This document shows, one piece after another, positions 52,162 through 61,832 of a DNA stretch of 64,000 bases. The stretch spans positions 1,116,001-1,180,000 of the forward strand of contig NZ_JAKNUT010000001.1 in NCBI RefSeq assembly GCF_023155855.1. Reading direction: 5' to 3'. The position numbers and the translations under genes are program-made. The first letter of the stretch is position 1, and each line of letters opens with the position of its first letter. The notes beneath the pieces were generated by a model. It did not search any database, was not told where the DNA came from, and was given only the letters and a program-made list of their open reading frames with translations. The DNA is from Microbacterium aoyamense. Lineage in GTDB: Bacteria; Actinomycetota; Actinomycetes; Actinomycetales; Microbacteriaceae.

Positions 52162-53780
52162 CCGTCCGCCGCCAGTTCACGCCGTCGCATGAGGAGGACG
52201 GATGCGGCGCCGCCGGCCACGACGACGCCGACGAGCCACCACACTCCGCGCGGGTCGATCTGCGTGCCGTCGAGCACCGGCGTGACGGCGAACGGCGAGG
52301 CGTTCACCAGGGTGTCGGGGAATCCGAACAGCGGTCCGAACAGACCCAGCACGATCGCGACGACCACGACCGCCCATGCGACGGGCATGGTCAGCCGCGG
52401 AGCGAGCGTGAAGACGAGAGCGGTGAGCACGAGGAAGACGGATGCCGCGACCACCTGTCCCGCGGCGGCGACGCCCGCTGCGCGCATCAGCTCGTCCGCG
52501 GTCTCGCTGTTCCGCGCCGCGCCTGCCGCTGCGCCCAGCCACGCGGCGCCGCACGTCAGGACGACCGCGACGAAGCCGATGACGACGAAGTCGGCGAGCC
52601 ACCGCACACGCGCGACCGGCGTCGCGAGCACCGCTTCGGCCGTGCCGTGCGCTTCCTCCTGCCGAGCTCTCGCGACGGTCTGGATCGCGGCGCAGGCCGC
52701 CAGCAGACCGACCATCGTGAAGAACACGGCGACGATCGACTGCTCGAGGTCCCCTTCGGACGCGATCGAGTTCAGGATGTCGGCGATCGCGGGATTCTCG
52801 CCGCCGATCTGGTCGACGACGGATCCGAGCGATGTCGAGAGCGCCCCCACGATGAGCGCCCCCGCCATCCAGCCGATCGTCGATCCGGTCGACAATCGCA
52901 GGACGAGCGCGGTCGTCGACGAGAGGCCGCCGTGGGCGTCTGCTCGACCGCGCCGCTCGGCCACGACGCTCTCGCCGAGGTCGCGCGGAGCCTGCAGCGC
53001 GACCGCGACACCGACGAGGGCTGCGAACGCGACGACGCACAACAGCACCGGCCACCACAGGTTCTCATCGAACGCGCGCGCGTTCTCGGCCCACCCGAAC
53101 GGTGACGTCCACGTCAGCCACGAACTCTCGATGCGGGTCAGATCGTCGCTCGGCGTGCCGAGGGCGTTGCCCACGCCTGCGAGCACGAACGCTGCCAACA
53201 GCACCCAGACCGAGAGCGAGTTCGCTCCGCGCGAGGTGCGCATGAGCTGGGATGACAGCATCCCGACTCCGAGGAACGTCACGCCCACCGCTGCGGTCGC
53301 GAAGCCGACGAGGAGCGAGCCCTCGAGCGCGGCGCCCCCCGCGGCGAACGCGGCCGCGACGAGGATCCCGAGCACGATGTTCGCGAGCAGCCCGTGGATG
53401 ATCGTCGCGAGGGTGGGCGTCCACCGTGCCGCGGGCGTGGCCTCGATCAGCTCGAGACGACCGGTCTCCTCGTCGCCGCGGGTGTGCCGGACGGCGAGGA
53501 ATGTGCTCATGAACGCCGCCAGCATCGCCAGCCACGGGAACAGCAGGAACACGATGAACGCGTCGGAGTCCGTGCCCGATGGAAGCCCACGGAAGAGCAG
53601 GATGACGGGATTGGCCATGACCGCGGCCAGGATGCCGACTCGATCCTGCTCGGTGCCGTACGACGCACTCACACCGCCGAGACCCGCGAAAGCGAGGACG
53701 ACGGTGCCGACGATCCAGAGCGTCAGCTGCAGCCAGTCGCGCCGCAGACGCTGCCCGAGCAGCGTGCCCAGTCCGCTCAT
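52158..53780 (-). CDS. ABC exporter permease, 12-helix
   Basis: A 540-residue membrane protein with two similar halves of six helices, as in tetronasin/anthracycline-type (TnrB-like) exporter permeases. The motif TRGDEETGRLELIEATPAARW after the second helix and ARQEEAHGTAEAVLATPVARVRW in the second half are the paired cytoplasmic coupling helices, showing an internal duplication. Works with the overlapping ATPase gene. Substrate unknown, probably a hydrophobic drug or antibiotic. Confidence 0.87.
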   Translation of the reverse strand: MSGLGTLLGQRLRRDWLQLTLWIVGTVVLAFAGLGGVSASYGTEQDRVGILAAVMANPVILLFRGLPSGTDSDAFIVFLLFPWLAMLAAFMSTFLAVRHTRGDEETGRLELIEATPAARWTPTLATIIHGLLANIVLGILVAAAFAAGGAALEGSLLVGFATAAVGVTFLGVGMLSSQLMRTSRGANSLSVWVLLAAFVLAGVGNALGTPSDDLTRIESSWLTWTSPFGWAENARAFDENLWWPVLLCVVAFAALVGVAVALQAPRDLGESVVAERRGRADAHGGLSSTTALVLRLSTGSTIGWMAGALIVGALSTSLGSVVDQIGGENPAIADILNSIASEGDLEQSIVAVFFTMVGLLAACAAIQTVARARQEEAHGTAEAVLATPVARVRWLADFVVIGFVAVVLTCGAAWLGAAAGAARNSETADELMRAAGVAAAGQVVAASVFLVLTALVFTLAPRLTMPVAWAVVVVAIVLGLFGPLFGFPDTLVNASPFAVTPVLDGTQIDPRGVWWLVGVVVAGGAASVLLMRRRELAADG

Positions 53781-54733
53781 CGGCGGTCCCGTCGGAGCGC
53801 GGGGCGTTCTGCGGCGGGGCGGCCCTCGAGTGCGTCCAGATCGTCCCCGTAGTGGCGCAGGAAGAGCTCCTCGAGCGACGGCGGCTCGATCCGCAGGCCC
53901 GTAACACCGCGCTGCGACAGCGCGGGGAGGATGCCCGCTACCGCGTCGCTGTCGACGGTGAAACGCACCCGCCCCTCCTCGACCGAGACGTCGTGCGCGC
54001 CCTCGATGCCGGCCGCGGCCGCGGCATCCGTCCCCTCGAACGAGATCTCCGTTCGAGTGAGGTGCCGCAGCTCCGCGAGGGTTCCGGACTCCACGATCCG
54101 CCCGGCGCGGATGATCGAGACGCGGTCGCACAGCTGCTCGACCTCGGACAGGATGTGGCTCGACAGCAGGACGGTCGCACCGGTCGCCTTCACGCGAGCC
54201 ACTTCGCGACGGAACATGACCTCCATGAGCGGATCGAGCCCGCTCGTGGGCTCGTCGAAGACGTAGAGTTCGGCCGGCACGGCGAAGGCGGCGATCAGTG
54301 CGACCTTCTGCCGGTTGCCCTTCGAGTACGCCCGACCCTTCTTGCGCGGATCGAACTGGAACGCTTCGCACAGTCGCTGCTTCTCCGCGCGGAGGGCCGC
54401 GTCGCGGCGCCCGGCTCCGCGCAGACGCGCCAGCAGATCGATCGACTCGCCCCCGGTCAGGTTCGGCCATACGCTCACGTCGCCGGGGATGTACGCGAGG
54501 CGGCGATGGATCGCGACGGAGTCCGTCCACGGCTGCAGTCCGAAGACGGAGGCCTCGCCACCGGTCGCACGGGCCAGGCCGAGCAGAATGCGGATCGCCG
54601 TGGACTTGCCCGCGCCGTTCGGGCCGAGGAAGCCGTGCACCTGCCCCTGCTCGACCTCGAGGTCGAGCCCGTCGAGGGCGTGCACCCGGCCGTAGTGCTT
54701 CGTGAGTCCGCGCGTGCGGATGACATCGGTCAT
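53777..54733 (-). CDS. ABC exporter ATPase
   Basis: A 318-residue ATPase with Walker A GPNGAGKST, Walker B region YVFDEPTSGLDP, signature seen as YSKGNRQKVALIAA and H-loop SSHIL. The C-terminal 90 residues (from about 220) form the extra domain common in drug-exporter ATPases. ATG at 54733; ATGA overlap with the permease gene. Confidence 0.92.
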   Translation of the reverse strand: MTDVIRTRGLTKHYGRVHALDGLDLEVEQGQVHGFLGPNGAGKSTAIRILLGLARATGGEASVFGLQPWTDSVAIHRRLAYIPGDVSVWPNLTGGESIDLLARLRGAGRRDAALRAEKQRLCEAFQFDPRKKGRAYSKGNRQKVALIAAFAVPAELYVFDEPTSGLDPLMEVMFRREVARVKATGATVLLSSHILSEVEQLCDRVSIIRAGRIVESGTLAELRHLTRTEISFEGTDAAAAAGIEGAHDVSVEEGRVRFTVDSDAVAGILPALSQRGVTGLRIEPPSLEELFLRHYGDDLDALEGRPAAERPALRRDRR

Positions 54734-54872
54734 GGGCGTGACGCTACGCTTTCTTCACGATTTCGTGAAGACTTCCGACGGAACTCGACGACAGGCGCAG
54801 CCGACCCGATCTCGTCGCGTGTCTCGGAGCGGTCGTCAACGCCCTGGGCGGCACGCGCCGTGCGGGAGTATT

Positions 54873-54932
54873 TGTATACGTGAGGATGCGTCAAGGCCCG
54901 ATCCTTGGCCGTTCGGTCGTCTTATGTATACA
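54873..54932 (+). promoter_or_regulatory. probable operator sites of the prp regulator
   Basis: TGTATAC at 54873-54879 and a perfect palindrome TGTATACA at 54925-54932 lie 33-92 bases before the GntR GTG. FCD-type GntR proteins often bind TGTATACA-like sites, so autoregulation of the whole prp operon is likely. Confidence 0.55.
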
Positions 54933-54964
54933 ATGGCGATGACGCAAGACGAGGAGGTGCGAAC

Positions 54965-55636
54965 GTGCGAGCAAGTGACCGCGCCTACCGCACGCTTCTC
55001 GACGAGATCCAGTCGGGAGCCCTCGTCCCCGGAACCGTGATCGGCGAGGTCGACCAGGCGACCAGGCTCGGCGTGAGCCGCACTCCTCTGCGCGAAGCGC
55101 TCGGGCGCCTCGTCGCCGACGGCCTGCTCGTGCAGCAGTCGCCCCGCATCACCGTAGTGAGCGCGATCGATGCCGGCGACATCCGCGAGCTGTTCGACCT
55201 TCGCCGAGCTCTCGAAGAGATGGCCGCACGTCTCGCGGCCGAGCGCGGCGATGCCACCACGTTCGCGCGCCTCGCGTCGGGCTTCGCGACGGCGTCGGTG
55301 GACGCTCCGGCTGATGCCGATGCGTACTATCGCCTCATCGCCGAGTTCGACGCGGCGCTCGACGCCGCCGTCGCGAACGACTACCTGACCTCTGCACTGC
55401 GCAGCGTCCGCACGCATCTCGTACGGGTGCGTCGGCTCGCCCGCGACAATCCCGGCAGGCTCCAGGCATCCGTCTCGGAGCACCGACTCATCGCCACGGC
55501 GATCGCCTACGGCGACGCCGATCTCGCCGCACATGCGACGCACGTGCACCTGCACAACGCGCTCGTCAGCATCCTCGAGTCGCTCGACGCAGCGTCCACC
55601 GAACTCTCCACGACGATCGAACTAGGAGCATCATGA
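54965..55636 (+). CDS. GntR-family regulator with FCD domain, probably of the prp operon
   Basis: A 223-residue regulator with winged helix ([28 protein letters not shown]) and an FCD effector domain whose metal-ligand pattern is seen in [12 protein letters not shown] (Asp), [11 protein letters not shown] (His) and [11 protein letters not shown] (His). GAGGAGG precedes the GTG, which is why this start is chosen. It overlaps prpD by four bases, so it is probably the local regulator responding to an organic acid such as 2-methylcitrate. Confidence 0.88.
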   Translation: MRASDRAYRTLLDEIQSGALVPGTVIGEVDQATRLGVSRTPLREALGRLVADGLLVQQSPRITVVSAIDAGDIRELFDLRRALEEMAARLAAERGDATTFARLASGFATASVDAPADADAYYRLIAEFDAALDAAVANDYLTSALRSVRTHLVRVRRLARDNPGRLQASVSEHRLIATAIAYGDADLAAHATHVHLHNALVSILESLDAASTELSTTIELGAS

Positions 55637-57153
55637 CCGTCATCCATCACCTCCGCGTCCACCGCAGCGACGAGCACCTCGCCCGCGAAGGACAGCTCGC
55701 GTGGCATATCGCTGAGGTCGCCGCCGACGAGGTCGCCGTCGAGCCCGACGTCGTCGACATGATCATCAACCGCGTTATCGACAATGCGTCGGTGGCCGCG
55801 GCATCGCTCACCCGTGCCCCCGTCAGCGCGGCGCGTCAGCAGGCCCTCGACCACGCCGTCTCGGTGTCGGGGAGCGGTTCGACGATCTTCGGCTGCGCGC
55901 TCGAGCGACGCACCTCGCCCGAATGGGCGGCGTGGGCGAACGGAGTGGCCGTGCGCGAGCTCGACTACCACGACACCTTCCTCGCGGCCGACTACTCGCA
56001 CCCGGGCGACAACATCCCGCCGATCCTCGCCGTCGCACAGCACGTCGGTTCGGACGGTGCGGCGCTCGTGCGGGGCCTCGCGACCGGCTACGAGATCCAG
56101 ATCGACCTCGTGCGCGCGATCTGCCTGCACAAGCACAAGATCGACCACGTCGCCCATCTCGGTCCGTCGGCGGCCGCCGGTATCGGCACCCTGCTCGGCC
56201 TCGACGTCGAGACGATCTACCAGGCGGTCGGCCAGGCGCTCCACACGACGACGGCCACGCGTCAGTCGCGCAAGGGCGAGATCTCGACGTGGAAGGCGCA
56301 CGCTCCGGCCTTCGCGGGCAAGCTCGCTGTCGAGGCCGTCGACCGCGCGATGCGCGGCGAGACCTCGCCGTCGCCGATCTACGAAGGCGAGGACGGCGTC
56401 GTGGCATGGATGCTGGACGGCCCCGACGCCTCGTACGACGTGCCGCTTCCCGCCGCGGGTGAGGCCAAGCGCGGCATCCTCGATTCGTACACGAAGGAGC
56501 ACTCCGCCGAGTACCAGGCGCAGGCGTGGATCGATCTCGCGCGGAAGCTCCACAACGAGGCGTCCTTCGACCCGGCAGACGTGGACGCGATCGTGCTGCA
56601 CACGAGCCACCACACGCACTACGTCATCGGCTCGGGCGCCAACGACCCGCAGAAGTACGACCCCACGGCATCGCGCGAGACGCTCGACCACTCGATCCCG
56701 TACATCTTCGCCGTCGCGCTGCAGGACGGCGGCTGGCACCACGTCGATTCGTACCTGCCCTCGAGGGCTGCGCGCGAGGACACCGTGGCCCTCTGGAACA
56801 AGATCACGACCGCCGAGGATGCCGAGTGGACGCGTCGCTACCACTCCGACGACCCGAATGAGAAGGCCTTCGGCGGTCGGGTCGAGATCCGCCTGACCGA
56901 CGGAACGGTCATCGAGGACGAGATCGCCGTCGCCGACGCGCACCCGCTCGGTGCGCGACCGTTCGCGCGTGAGGACTACATCCGCAAGTTCCGGATCCTC
57001 GCCGAGCCCGTGCTCGAGGCGGACGAGATCGAGCGGTTCCTCGACCTCGCCCAGCGCCTCCCCGAACTGACGCCCGAAGAGGTGCAGCAGCTCACGATCG
57101 TCGCGAAGCCCGGCGTGCTCGCGGGCGCGCCTGCACCGAAGGGCCTCTTCTGA
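55633..57153 (+). CDS. prpD: 2-methylcitrate dehydratase (MmgE/PrpD family)
   Basis: A 506-residue enzyme that dehydrates 2-methylcitrate in the 2-methylcitrate cycle, which burns propionyl-CoA to pyruvate and succinate. [27 protein letters not shown] is the PrpD active-site block, with [19 protein letters not shown] in the second half and the [10 protein letters not shown] strand near the end. Coupled to the regulator (ATGA) and to prpB (TGATG). Confidence 0.93.
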   Translation: MTVIHHLRVHRSDEHLAREGQLAWHIAEVAADEVAVEPDVVDMIINRVIDNASVAAASLTRAPVSAARQQALDHAVSVSGSGSTIFGCALERRTSPEWAAWANGVAVRELDYHDTFLAADYSHPGDNIPPILAVAQHVGSDGAALVRGLATGYEIQIDLVRAICLHKHKIDHVAHLGPSAAAGIGTLLGLDVETIYQAVGQALHTTTATRQSRKGEISTWKAHAPAFAGKLAVEAVDRAMRGETSPSPIYEGEDGVVAWMLDGPDASYDVPLPAAGEAKRGILDSYTKEHSAEYQAQAWIDLARKLHNEASFDPADVDAIVLHTSHHTHYVIGSGANDPQKYDPTASRETLDHSIPYIFAVALQDGGWHHVDSYLPSRAAREDTVALWNKITTAEDAEWTRRYHSDDPNEKAFGGRVEIRLTDGTVIEDEIAVADAHPLGARPFAREDYIRKFRILAEPVLEADEIERFLDLAQRLPELTPEEVQQLTIVAKPGVLAGAPAPKGLF

Positions 57154-58052
57154 TGCTGTACTCGACGATCTCGGCCGCCGAGAAGCGGCGGCTCTTCCGG
57201 GAGCGCCTCGCGACGGGTGAGCTGCTGCGCTTCCCGGGGGCGTTCAACCCCCTCTCGGCGCGGTCGATCGAGCAGAAGGGCTTCGAGGGCGTCTACATCT
57301 CGGGTGCCGTGCTGTCGGCCGACCTCGGGCTGCCCGACATCGGACTCACGACCCTGACCGAGGTCGCGGGGCGTGGTCAGCAGATCGCCCGGATGACGGA
57401 TCTGCCGGCGATCATCGACGCCGACACGGGCTTCGGCGAGCCGATGAACGTCGCACGCACGATCCAGACGCTCGAGGACGCCGGGCTCGCAGGCACCCAC
57501 ATCGAGGACCAGATCAACCCCAAGCGCTGCGGCCACCTCGACGGCAAGAGCGTCGTCGACGACGACACGGCGATCAAGCGCATCCGCGCCGCCGTCGACG
57601 CTCGGCGCGACCCGAACTTCCTCATCATGGCGCGCACCGACATCGCCGCCGTCGACGGGCTTCAGGCGGCGATCGACCGGGCGAAGGCGCTGGTGGATGC
57701 CGGGGCCGACGCGATCTTCCCCGAGGCGATGCGTTCGCTCGAGGAGTTCGCCGCCGTGCGGGCTGCGGTCGACGTGCCGATCCTCGCCAACATGACGGAG
57801 TTCGGAAAGTCCGACCTCTTCTCGGTCGACCAACTGCGCGACGTGGGCGTCAACATCGTGATCTGGCCGGTCTCGCTCCTGCGGATCGCGATGGACGCGG
57901 CATCCCGCGCACTCGATACGCTCACCGAAGAGGGGCACCTGACCTCGAAGCTCGGCGAGATGCAGCACCGCGCCGACCTGTACGACCTGATCGACTACGA
58001 GGCGTACAACCACTTCGACACGAACGTCTTCAACTTCCAGATCGCGCGCTAA
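57153..58052 (+). CDS. prpB: methylisocitrate lyase
   Basis: A 299-residue PEP-mutase-like TIM barrel that splits 2-methylisocitrate to pyruvate and succinate. The active-site motif KRCGH has its catalytic Cys at 126; IIDADTGFG and HIEDQ bind Mg2+. Length and order match PrpB. The intergenic inverted repeat at 58061-58136 follows before prpC. Confidence 0.94.
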   Translation: MLYSTISAAEKRRLFRERLATGELLRFPGAFNPLSARSIEQKGFEGVYISGAVLSADLGLPDIGLTTLTEVAGRGQQIARMTDLPAIIDADTGFGEPMNVARTIQTLEDAGLAGTHIEDQINPKRCGHLDGKSVVDDDTAIKRIRAAVDARRDPNFLIMARTDIAAVDGLQAAIDRAKALVDAGADAIFPEAMRSLEEFAAVRAAVDVPILANMTEFGKSDLFSVDQLRDVGVNIVIWPVSLLRIAMDAASRALDTLTEEGHLTSKLGEMQHRADLYDLIDYEAYNHFDTNVFNFQIAR

Positions 58053-58060
58053 CCCGCATC

Positions 58061-58136
58061 CATGTCCCGATTCCCCCGCTTCATGTCCCACTCGACCTCG
58101 AATCCGAACTCGAATACCGGGGCAAAGTGGGACATG
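58061..58136. repeat. inverted repeat inside the prp operon
   Basis: CATGTCCCACT (58082-58092) and AGTGGGACATG (58126-58136) are exact 11-bp reverse complements around 33 bases. A further CATGTCCC stands at 58061-58068 in direct orientation. The right arm ends 20 bases before the prpC ATG and 6 before its ribosome site. Confidence 0.75.
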
Positions 58137-58156
58137 CAGAACCTCGAAGGAGAGAA

Positions 58157-59341
58157 ATGACAGACATCAAGAAGGGACTCGCGGGAGTCGTCGTCGACTA
58201 CACCGCCGTCTCGAAGGTCAACCCCGAGACGAACTCGCTGCTGTACCGCGGCTACCCCGTTCAGGAGCTCGCCGCGACGCAGCCGTTCGAGGCCGTCGCG
58301 TACCTCCTGTGGAAGGGCGAGCTGCCGACGGACGTCGAGCTCGCGCGGCTGCGCGCGGTCGAGCGCGAGTACCGCGCGCTGGCCCCCGACGTGCGCGCAG
58401 TGATCGACCACGTCCCCCTCGACGCCCACCCGATGGACGAGGTCCGCACGGCGGTCTCGCTCATCGGGGCGAAGGACCTCGCGGGATCGGGATCCGTGCT
58501 GGATGCGAGCGGCAACCCCGACGAGAACCTCGCGCGCAGCATCCGGCTCTTCGCCGCGCTTCCCGCGATCGTCGCCTACGGACAGCGCCGCCGCCGCGGC
58601 CAGGAGCCCGTCGCGCCGCGCAACGACCTCGACTACGCCGCGAACTTCCTCTGGATGACGTTCGGCGAAGAGGCGGACGACGTGGTGGTGGATGCGTTCA
58701 ACCGCTCGATGATCCTGTACGCAGAGCACTCCTTCAACGCATCGACCTTCACGGGTCGCGTCATCGCGTCGACCCTGAGCGACCTCTACTCGGCCGTCGT
58801 GGGCGCGATCGGCGCGCTCAAGGGGCCGCTCCACGGCGGCGCGAACGAAGCCGTGCTCCACATCTTCGACGAGATCGGCGAGGCGTCGAACGTCGGCCCC
58901 TGGCTCGACCAGGCGCTCGCCGAGAAGCGCAAGATCATGGGCTTCGGTCACCGCGTCTACAAGCGCGGCGACTCACGCGTGCCCACGATGAAGGCCGCAC
59001 TCGACACGCTCGTCAATCACTACGACCGGCCCGACGTCCTCGCGCTCTACGACGAGCTCGAGTCGGAGTTCGTCGCACGCAAGGGCATCTACCCCAACCT
59101 CGACTATCCCTCGGGGCCGGCGTACAACCTCATCGGGTTCGACACTCTGACCTTCACGCCCCTGTTCGTCGCGGCGCGCGTGACCGGCTGGACGGCGCAC
59201 ATCATGGAGCAGCTCGCCTCGAATGCGCTCATCCGCCCGCTGTCGGAGTACAACGGCCCCGACGAGAGGCACATCGAGGGTTACGTCCCCGACGCGGCCA
59301 TCCTCGAGGCGGCCGAGCGTGCGGAGGAGGCCGCGGAGTGA
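58157..59341 (+). CDS. prpC: 2-methylcitrate synthase / citrate synthase
   Basis: A 394-residue enzyme condensing propionyl-CoA with oxaloacetate. The catalytic residues are in GPLHGGANEAV (His), GFGHRVYKRGDSRVP (His) and the Asp in VGFDTLT-like LIGFDTLTFTP. AAGGAGAG is a strong ribosome site, and the ATG inside ATGACAGAC is chosen over an in-frame ATG ten codons earlier that lies in the inverted repeat. The stop overlaps the thioesterase GTG. Confidence 0.93.
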   Translation: MTDIKKGLAGVVVDYTAVSKVNPETNSLLYRGYPVQELAATQPFEAVAYLLWKGELPTDVELARLRAVEREYRALAPDVRAVIDHVPLDAHPMDEVRTAVSLIGAKDLAGSGSVLDASGNPDENLARSIRLFAALPAIVAYGQRRRRGQEPVAPRNDLDYAANFLWMTFGEEADDVVVDAFNRSMILYAEHSFNASTFTGRVIASTLSDLYSAVVGAIGALKGPLHGGANEAVLHIFDEIGEASNVGPWLDQALAEKRKIMGFGHRVYKRGDSRVPTMKAALDTLVNHYDRPDVLALYDELESEFVARKGIYPNLDYPSGPAYNLIGFDTLTFTPLFVAARVTGWTAHIMEQLASNALIRPLSEYNGPDERHIEGYVPDAAILEAAERAEEAAE

Positions 59342-59799
59342 CGATCTGGTTCGGCGATGTGGCGGGAATCGATCTCAACGCGATGGCGGGCGCGAGCCTC
59401 ATCGAGACGCTCGGCATCGAGATCGTCGAGATCCGGGATGACGCGCTCGTCGCGCGCATGCCCGTCGACCACCGCACGACCCAGCCGGCCGGAGTCCTGC
59501 ACGGCGGCGCGTCGGTCGCGCTCGCCGAGACGCTCGCGTCATGGGCGGGCTACCTTGCCGTCGATCGCTCGATCCTCCACGTCGTCGGCCAGGAGATCAA
59601 CGCCAACCACATCCGGCCCGTGTCGTCGGGCTGGGTGACGGCGACGGCGACGCCTGCGGCGATCGGCCGCCGCGCGCACGTGTGGGAGATCCGCATCGTC
59701 GACGAGGCGGGCAAGCTCGTGTGCATCTCGCGGTGCACGCTCGCGGTGATCGAACAGCGCTCGGGCTACGCGGCGCCGGAAGGAAGAAGAAAGTCATGA
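59338..59799 (+). CDS. hotdog-fold acyl-CoA thioesterase (PaaI/YdiI type)
   Basis: A 153-residue hotdog thioesterase with the HGGASVALAETLASW helix, typical of PaaI/MenI-like enzymes that cleave acyl-CoA, including aromatic and hydroxy-acyl CoA. The N-terminal ARMPVDHRTTQPAGVLHGG block holds the active-site Gln/His region. Overlaps prpC and thiolase by four bases each, so it belongs to the same unit, perhaps to release trapped CoA. Confidence 0.88.
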   Translation: MTIWFGDVAGIDLNAMAGASLIETLGIEIVEIRDDALVARMPVDHRTTQPAGVLHGGASVALAETLASWAGYLAVDRSILHVVGQEINANHIRPVSSGWVTATATPAAIGRRAHVWEIRIVDEAGKLVCISRCTLAVIEQRSGYAAPEGRRKS

Positions 59800-60971
59800 A
59801 GGATGCCGTCATCGTCGACGTTGTGCGCACTCCGGCGGGCAGGGGCAAGCCCGGGGGAGCGCTCTCGAGCGTCCATCCCGTCGATCTCGCGGCCGGAGCG
59901 CTGAACGCGCTGCTCGAACGCAACGGCCTCGAATCGCGCCAGATCGACGACGTCCTCATGGGCTGCGTCAGTCAGGTGGCGGACCAGTCGCTCAACATCG
60001 GCCGCCAGGCGGTGCTGGCCGCGGGATGGGATGAGTCGGTTCCCGCGACGACGATCGACCGTCAGTGCGGTTCGAGCCAGCAGGCCGCGCACTTCGCGGC
60101 GCAGGGCGTGATGGCGGGCGCGTACGACATCGTGATCGCAGCCGGGGTGGAGTCGATGAGCCGCGTCCCGCTCGGCTCGTCCGCGCACGGCGGATCGGTG
60201 TCGCGGGGCGTCGCCGCGCGGTATCCGGACGGTCTTGTGAACCAGGGTGTTTCGGCCGAGCTCATCGCCGCGAAGTGGGGGTTCTCACGCGACGATCTCG
60301 ACGACTTCTCGGCCGAGTCCCACCGGCGGGCTGCGGCCGCGGCATCCAGAGGCGACTTCGACTCGCAGCTCCTCGCCGTCCAGACAGACGACGGCGCCGT
60401 CGAGGCGGATCAGACCATCCGTGAGTCGACGACTGTCGAAGGGCTCGCCGGTCTCGGACCGTCGTTCCGCACCGACGAGCTCGCCGCGCGTTTCCCCGAG
60501 ATCGACTGGAAGATCACGCCCGGCAATTCCTCACCGCTGACGGATGCCGCATCCGCCGCGCTCATCATGAGCGCCGATCGTGCGGCGGAGCTGGGTCTGA
60601 CGCCACGCGCGCGCTTCCACTCTTTCGCCGTCGTCGGCGATGACCCGCTGTACATGCTGACCGGTCCGATCCCGGCGACGCGTCGCATCCTCGAGCGGAG
60701 TCGCCTCTCGATCGACGATCTCGACGCGTACGAGGTGAACGAAGCGTTCGCTTCGGTTCCGCTCGCATGGATGGCGGAACTCGGCGGCGATGCCGAGAAG
60801 CTCAACCCGTGGGGCGGTGCGATCGCCCTCGGACACGCCGTCGGTGCATCGGGTACCCGGCTGCTGGGCACCCTGGTCGCGTATCTCGAGGCGACCGGCG
60901 GTCGTTATGGCCTGCAGACGATGTGCGAGGGCGGTGGCATGGCCAACGCCACGATCGTCGAGCGGCTCTGA
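59796..60971 (+). CDS. acetyl-CoA acyltransferase (thiolase)
   Basis: A 391-residue thiolase. The nucleophile is Cys91 in DRQCGSSQQA, GNSSPLTDAASAALIM and VNEAFASVPLAW follow, and the His and second Cys are in NPWGGAIALGHAVGASG and CEGGGMANA. The DRQCGSSQQ form (not SGCSSG) marks the steroid/lipid-related actinobacterial branch. Last gene of the prp unit; probably handles a 3-ketoacyl-CoA that yields propionyl-CoA. Confidence 0.9.
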   Translation: MKDAVIVDVVRTPAGRGKPGGALSSVHPVDLAAGALNALLERNGLESRQIDDVLMGCVSQVADQSLNIGRQAVLAAGWDESVPATTIDRQCGSSQQAAHFAAQGVMAGAYDIVIAAGVESMSRVPLGSSAHGGSVSRGVAARYPDGLVNQGVSAELIAAKWGFSRDDLDDFSAESHRRAAAAASRGDFDSQLLAVQTDDGAVEADQTIRESTTVEGLAGLGPSFRTDELAARFPEIDWKITPGNSSPLTDAASAALIMSADRAAELGLTPRARFHSFAVVGDDPLYMLTGPIPATRRILERSRLSIDDLDAYEVNEAFASVPLAWMAELGGDAEKLNPWGGAIALGHAVGASGTRLLGTLVAYLEATGGRYGLQTMCEGGGMANATIVERL

Positions 60972-60978
60972 TCCGAGA

Positions 60979-61644
60979 TCAGAAGCGCGCGGAGAACCCG
61001 CCATCGGTGTGGAGTAGCTGACCCGACACCCAGCGGCCCGCTTCCGACACGAGGAACGACACGATCCCGGCGATGTCGCGAGGCTCGCCGAGGCGCCCGA
61101 GCGGCTGCATGCCCGACAGCGTCGTGCGGGTCGCGTCATCCATCCATCCCGTGTCGATAGGACCGGGGTTGACGGCGTTCGCCGAGACGCCGAGCGGCCC
61201 CAGCTCGCGGGCGGCCGAGATCACGATCCGGTCGAGCGCCCCCTTCGACGCGCCGTAGGGCAGATTGCCCGTCGTGTGATCGCTCGTGAGGGCGACGATC
61301 GCTCCCCCCGCCGAAGGCACCTGGCGGGCGAAGGCCGCAATGAGCAACAGCGTCGCGCGGGCGTTGACGGCGACGTGGAGGTCGAAGCTCTCGGCGGTCG
61401 TGTCGAGGATGCCGGACTCGACGTCGTGGGCGTGGCACAGCACGAGGGCCGAGATCGGCCCGTGCTTGCGGACGACGTCGTCGACGAGTCGGCCGGGACC
61501 CTCGCTCGTCGAGAGGTCGGCCGGAATGTCGGCGTCGGCGAGGTCGGACGTGACGACGGTCCACCCGTCCGCGCGGAGGCGGGGGACGATCGCCGCGGCG
61601 ATGCTGTTCGCGCGCGCGGCGCCGGTGATGAGAGCGAGGGGCAC
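60979..61644 (-). CDS. short-chain dehydrogenase/reductase
   Basis: A 221-residue SDR. The cofactor loop TGAARANSIAAAI is close to the GxxxxxSIA form of enoyl-reductase-like members, but YGASK (YxxxK) and the Ser in ALTSDHTT are the classical catalytic residues. The end RWVSGQLLHTDGGFSARF is the usual C-terminal glycine turn. Substrate unknown; convergent with the thiolase, divergent from the amylase gene. Confidence 0.85.
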   Translation of the reverse strand: MPLALITGAARANSIAAAIVPRLRADGWTVVTSDLADADIPADLSTSEGPGRLVDDVVRKHGPISALVLCHAHDVESGILDTTAESFDLHVAVNARATLLLIAAFARQVPSAGGAIVALTSDHTTGNLPYGASKGALDRIVISAARELGPLGVSANAVNPGPIDTGWMDDATRTTLSGMQPLGRLGEPRDIAGIVSFLVSEAGRWVSGQLLHTDGGFSARF

Positions 61645-61671
61645 GGTGACACGTTAGCCGACGGCGAATCG

Positions 61672-61752
61672 TGCAAACGCTTGCGGGCGAATGGATGCTG
61701 CGGTGCGGCCATCCATGAAATGAGAGCCTTCTCATCATGTAAGCGCTTGCAT
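61672..61752 (+). promoter_or_regulatory. two LacI-type operators and a promoter before the GH13 gene
   Basis: TGCAAACGCTTGCG (61672-61685) and GTAAGCGCTTGCAT (61739-61752) both fit the palindrome of LacI/CcpA-type maltose regulators (core AANCGCTT). The second covers a likely -35 box TTGCAT (61747-61752), with TAGCTT at 61771-61776 as a -10 at 18-base spacing, so binding would repress. No LacI gene is in the window. Confidence 0.7.
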
Positions 61753-61832
61753 AACTCGCACCGGCACCGGTAGCTTCGGGCACACGAAGCACCACCCGGC
61801 ACGTCGCCGTGCCATTCCCCCGGGAGCAGAAC

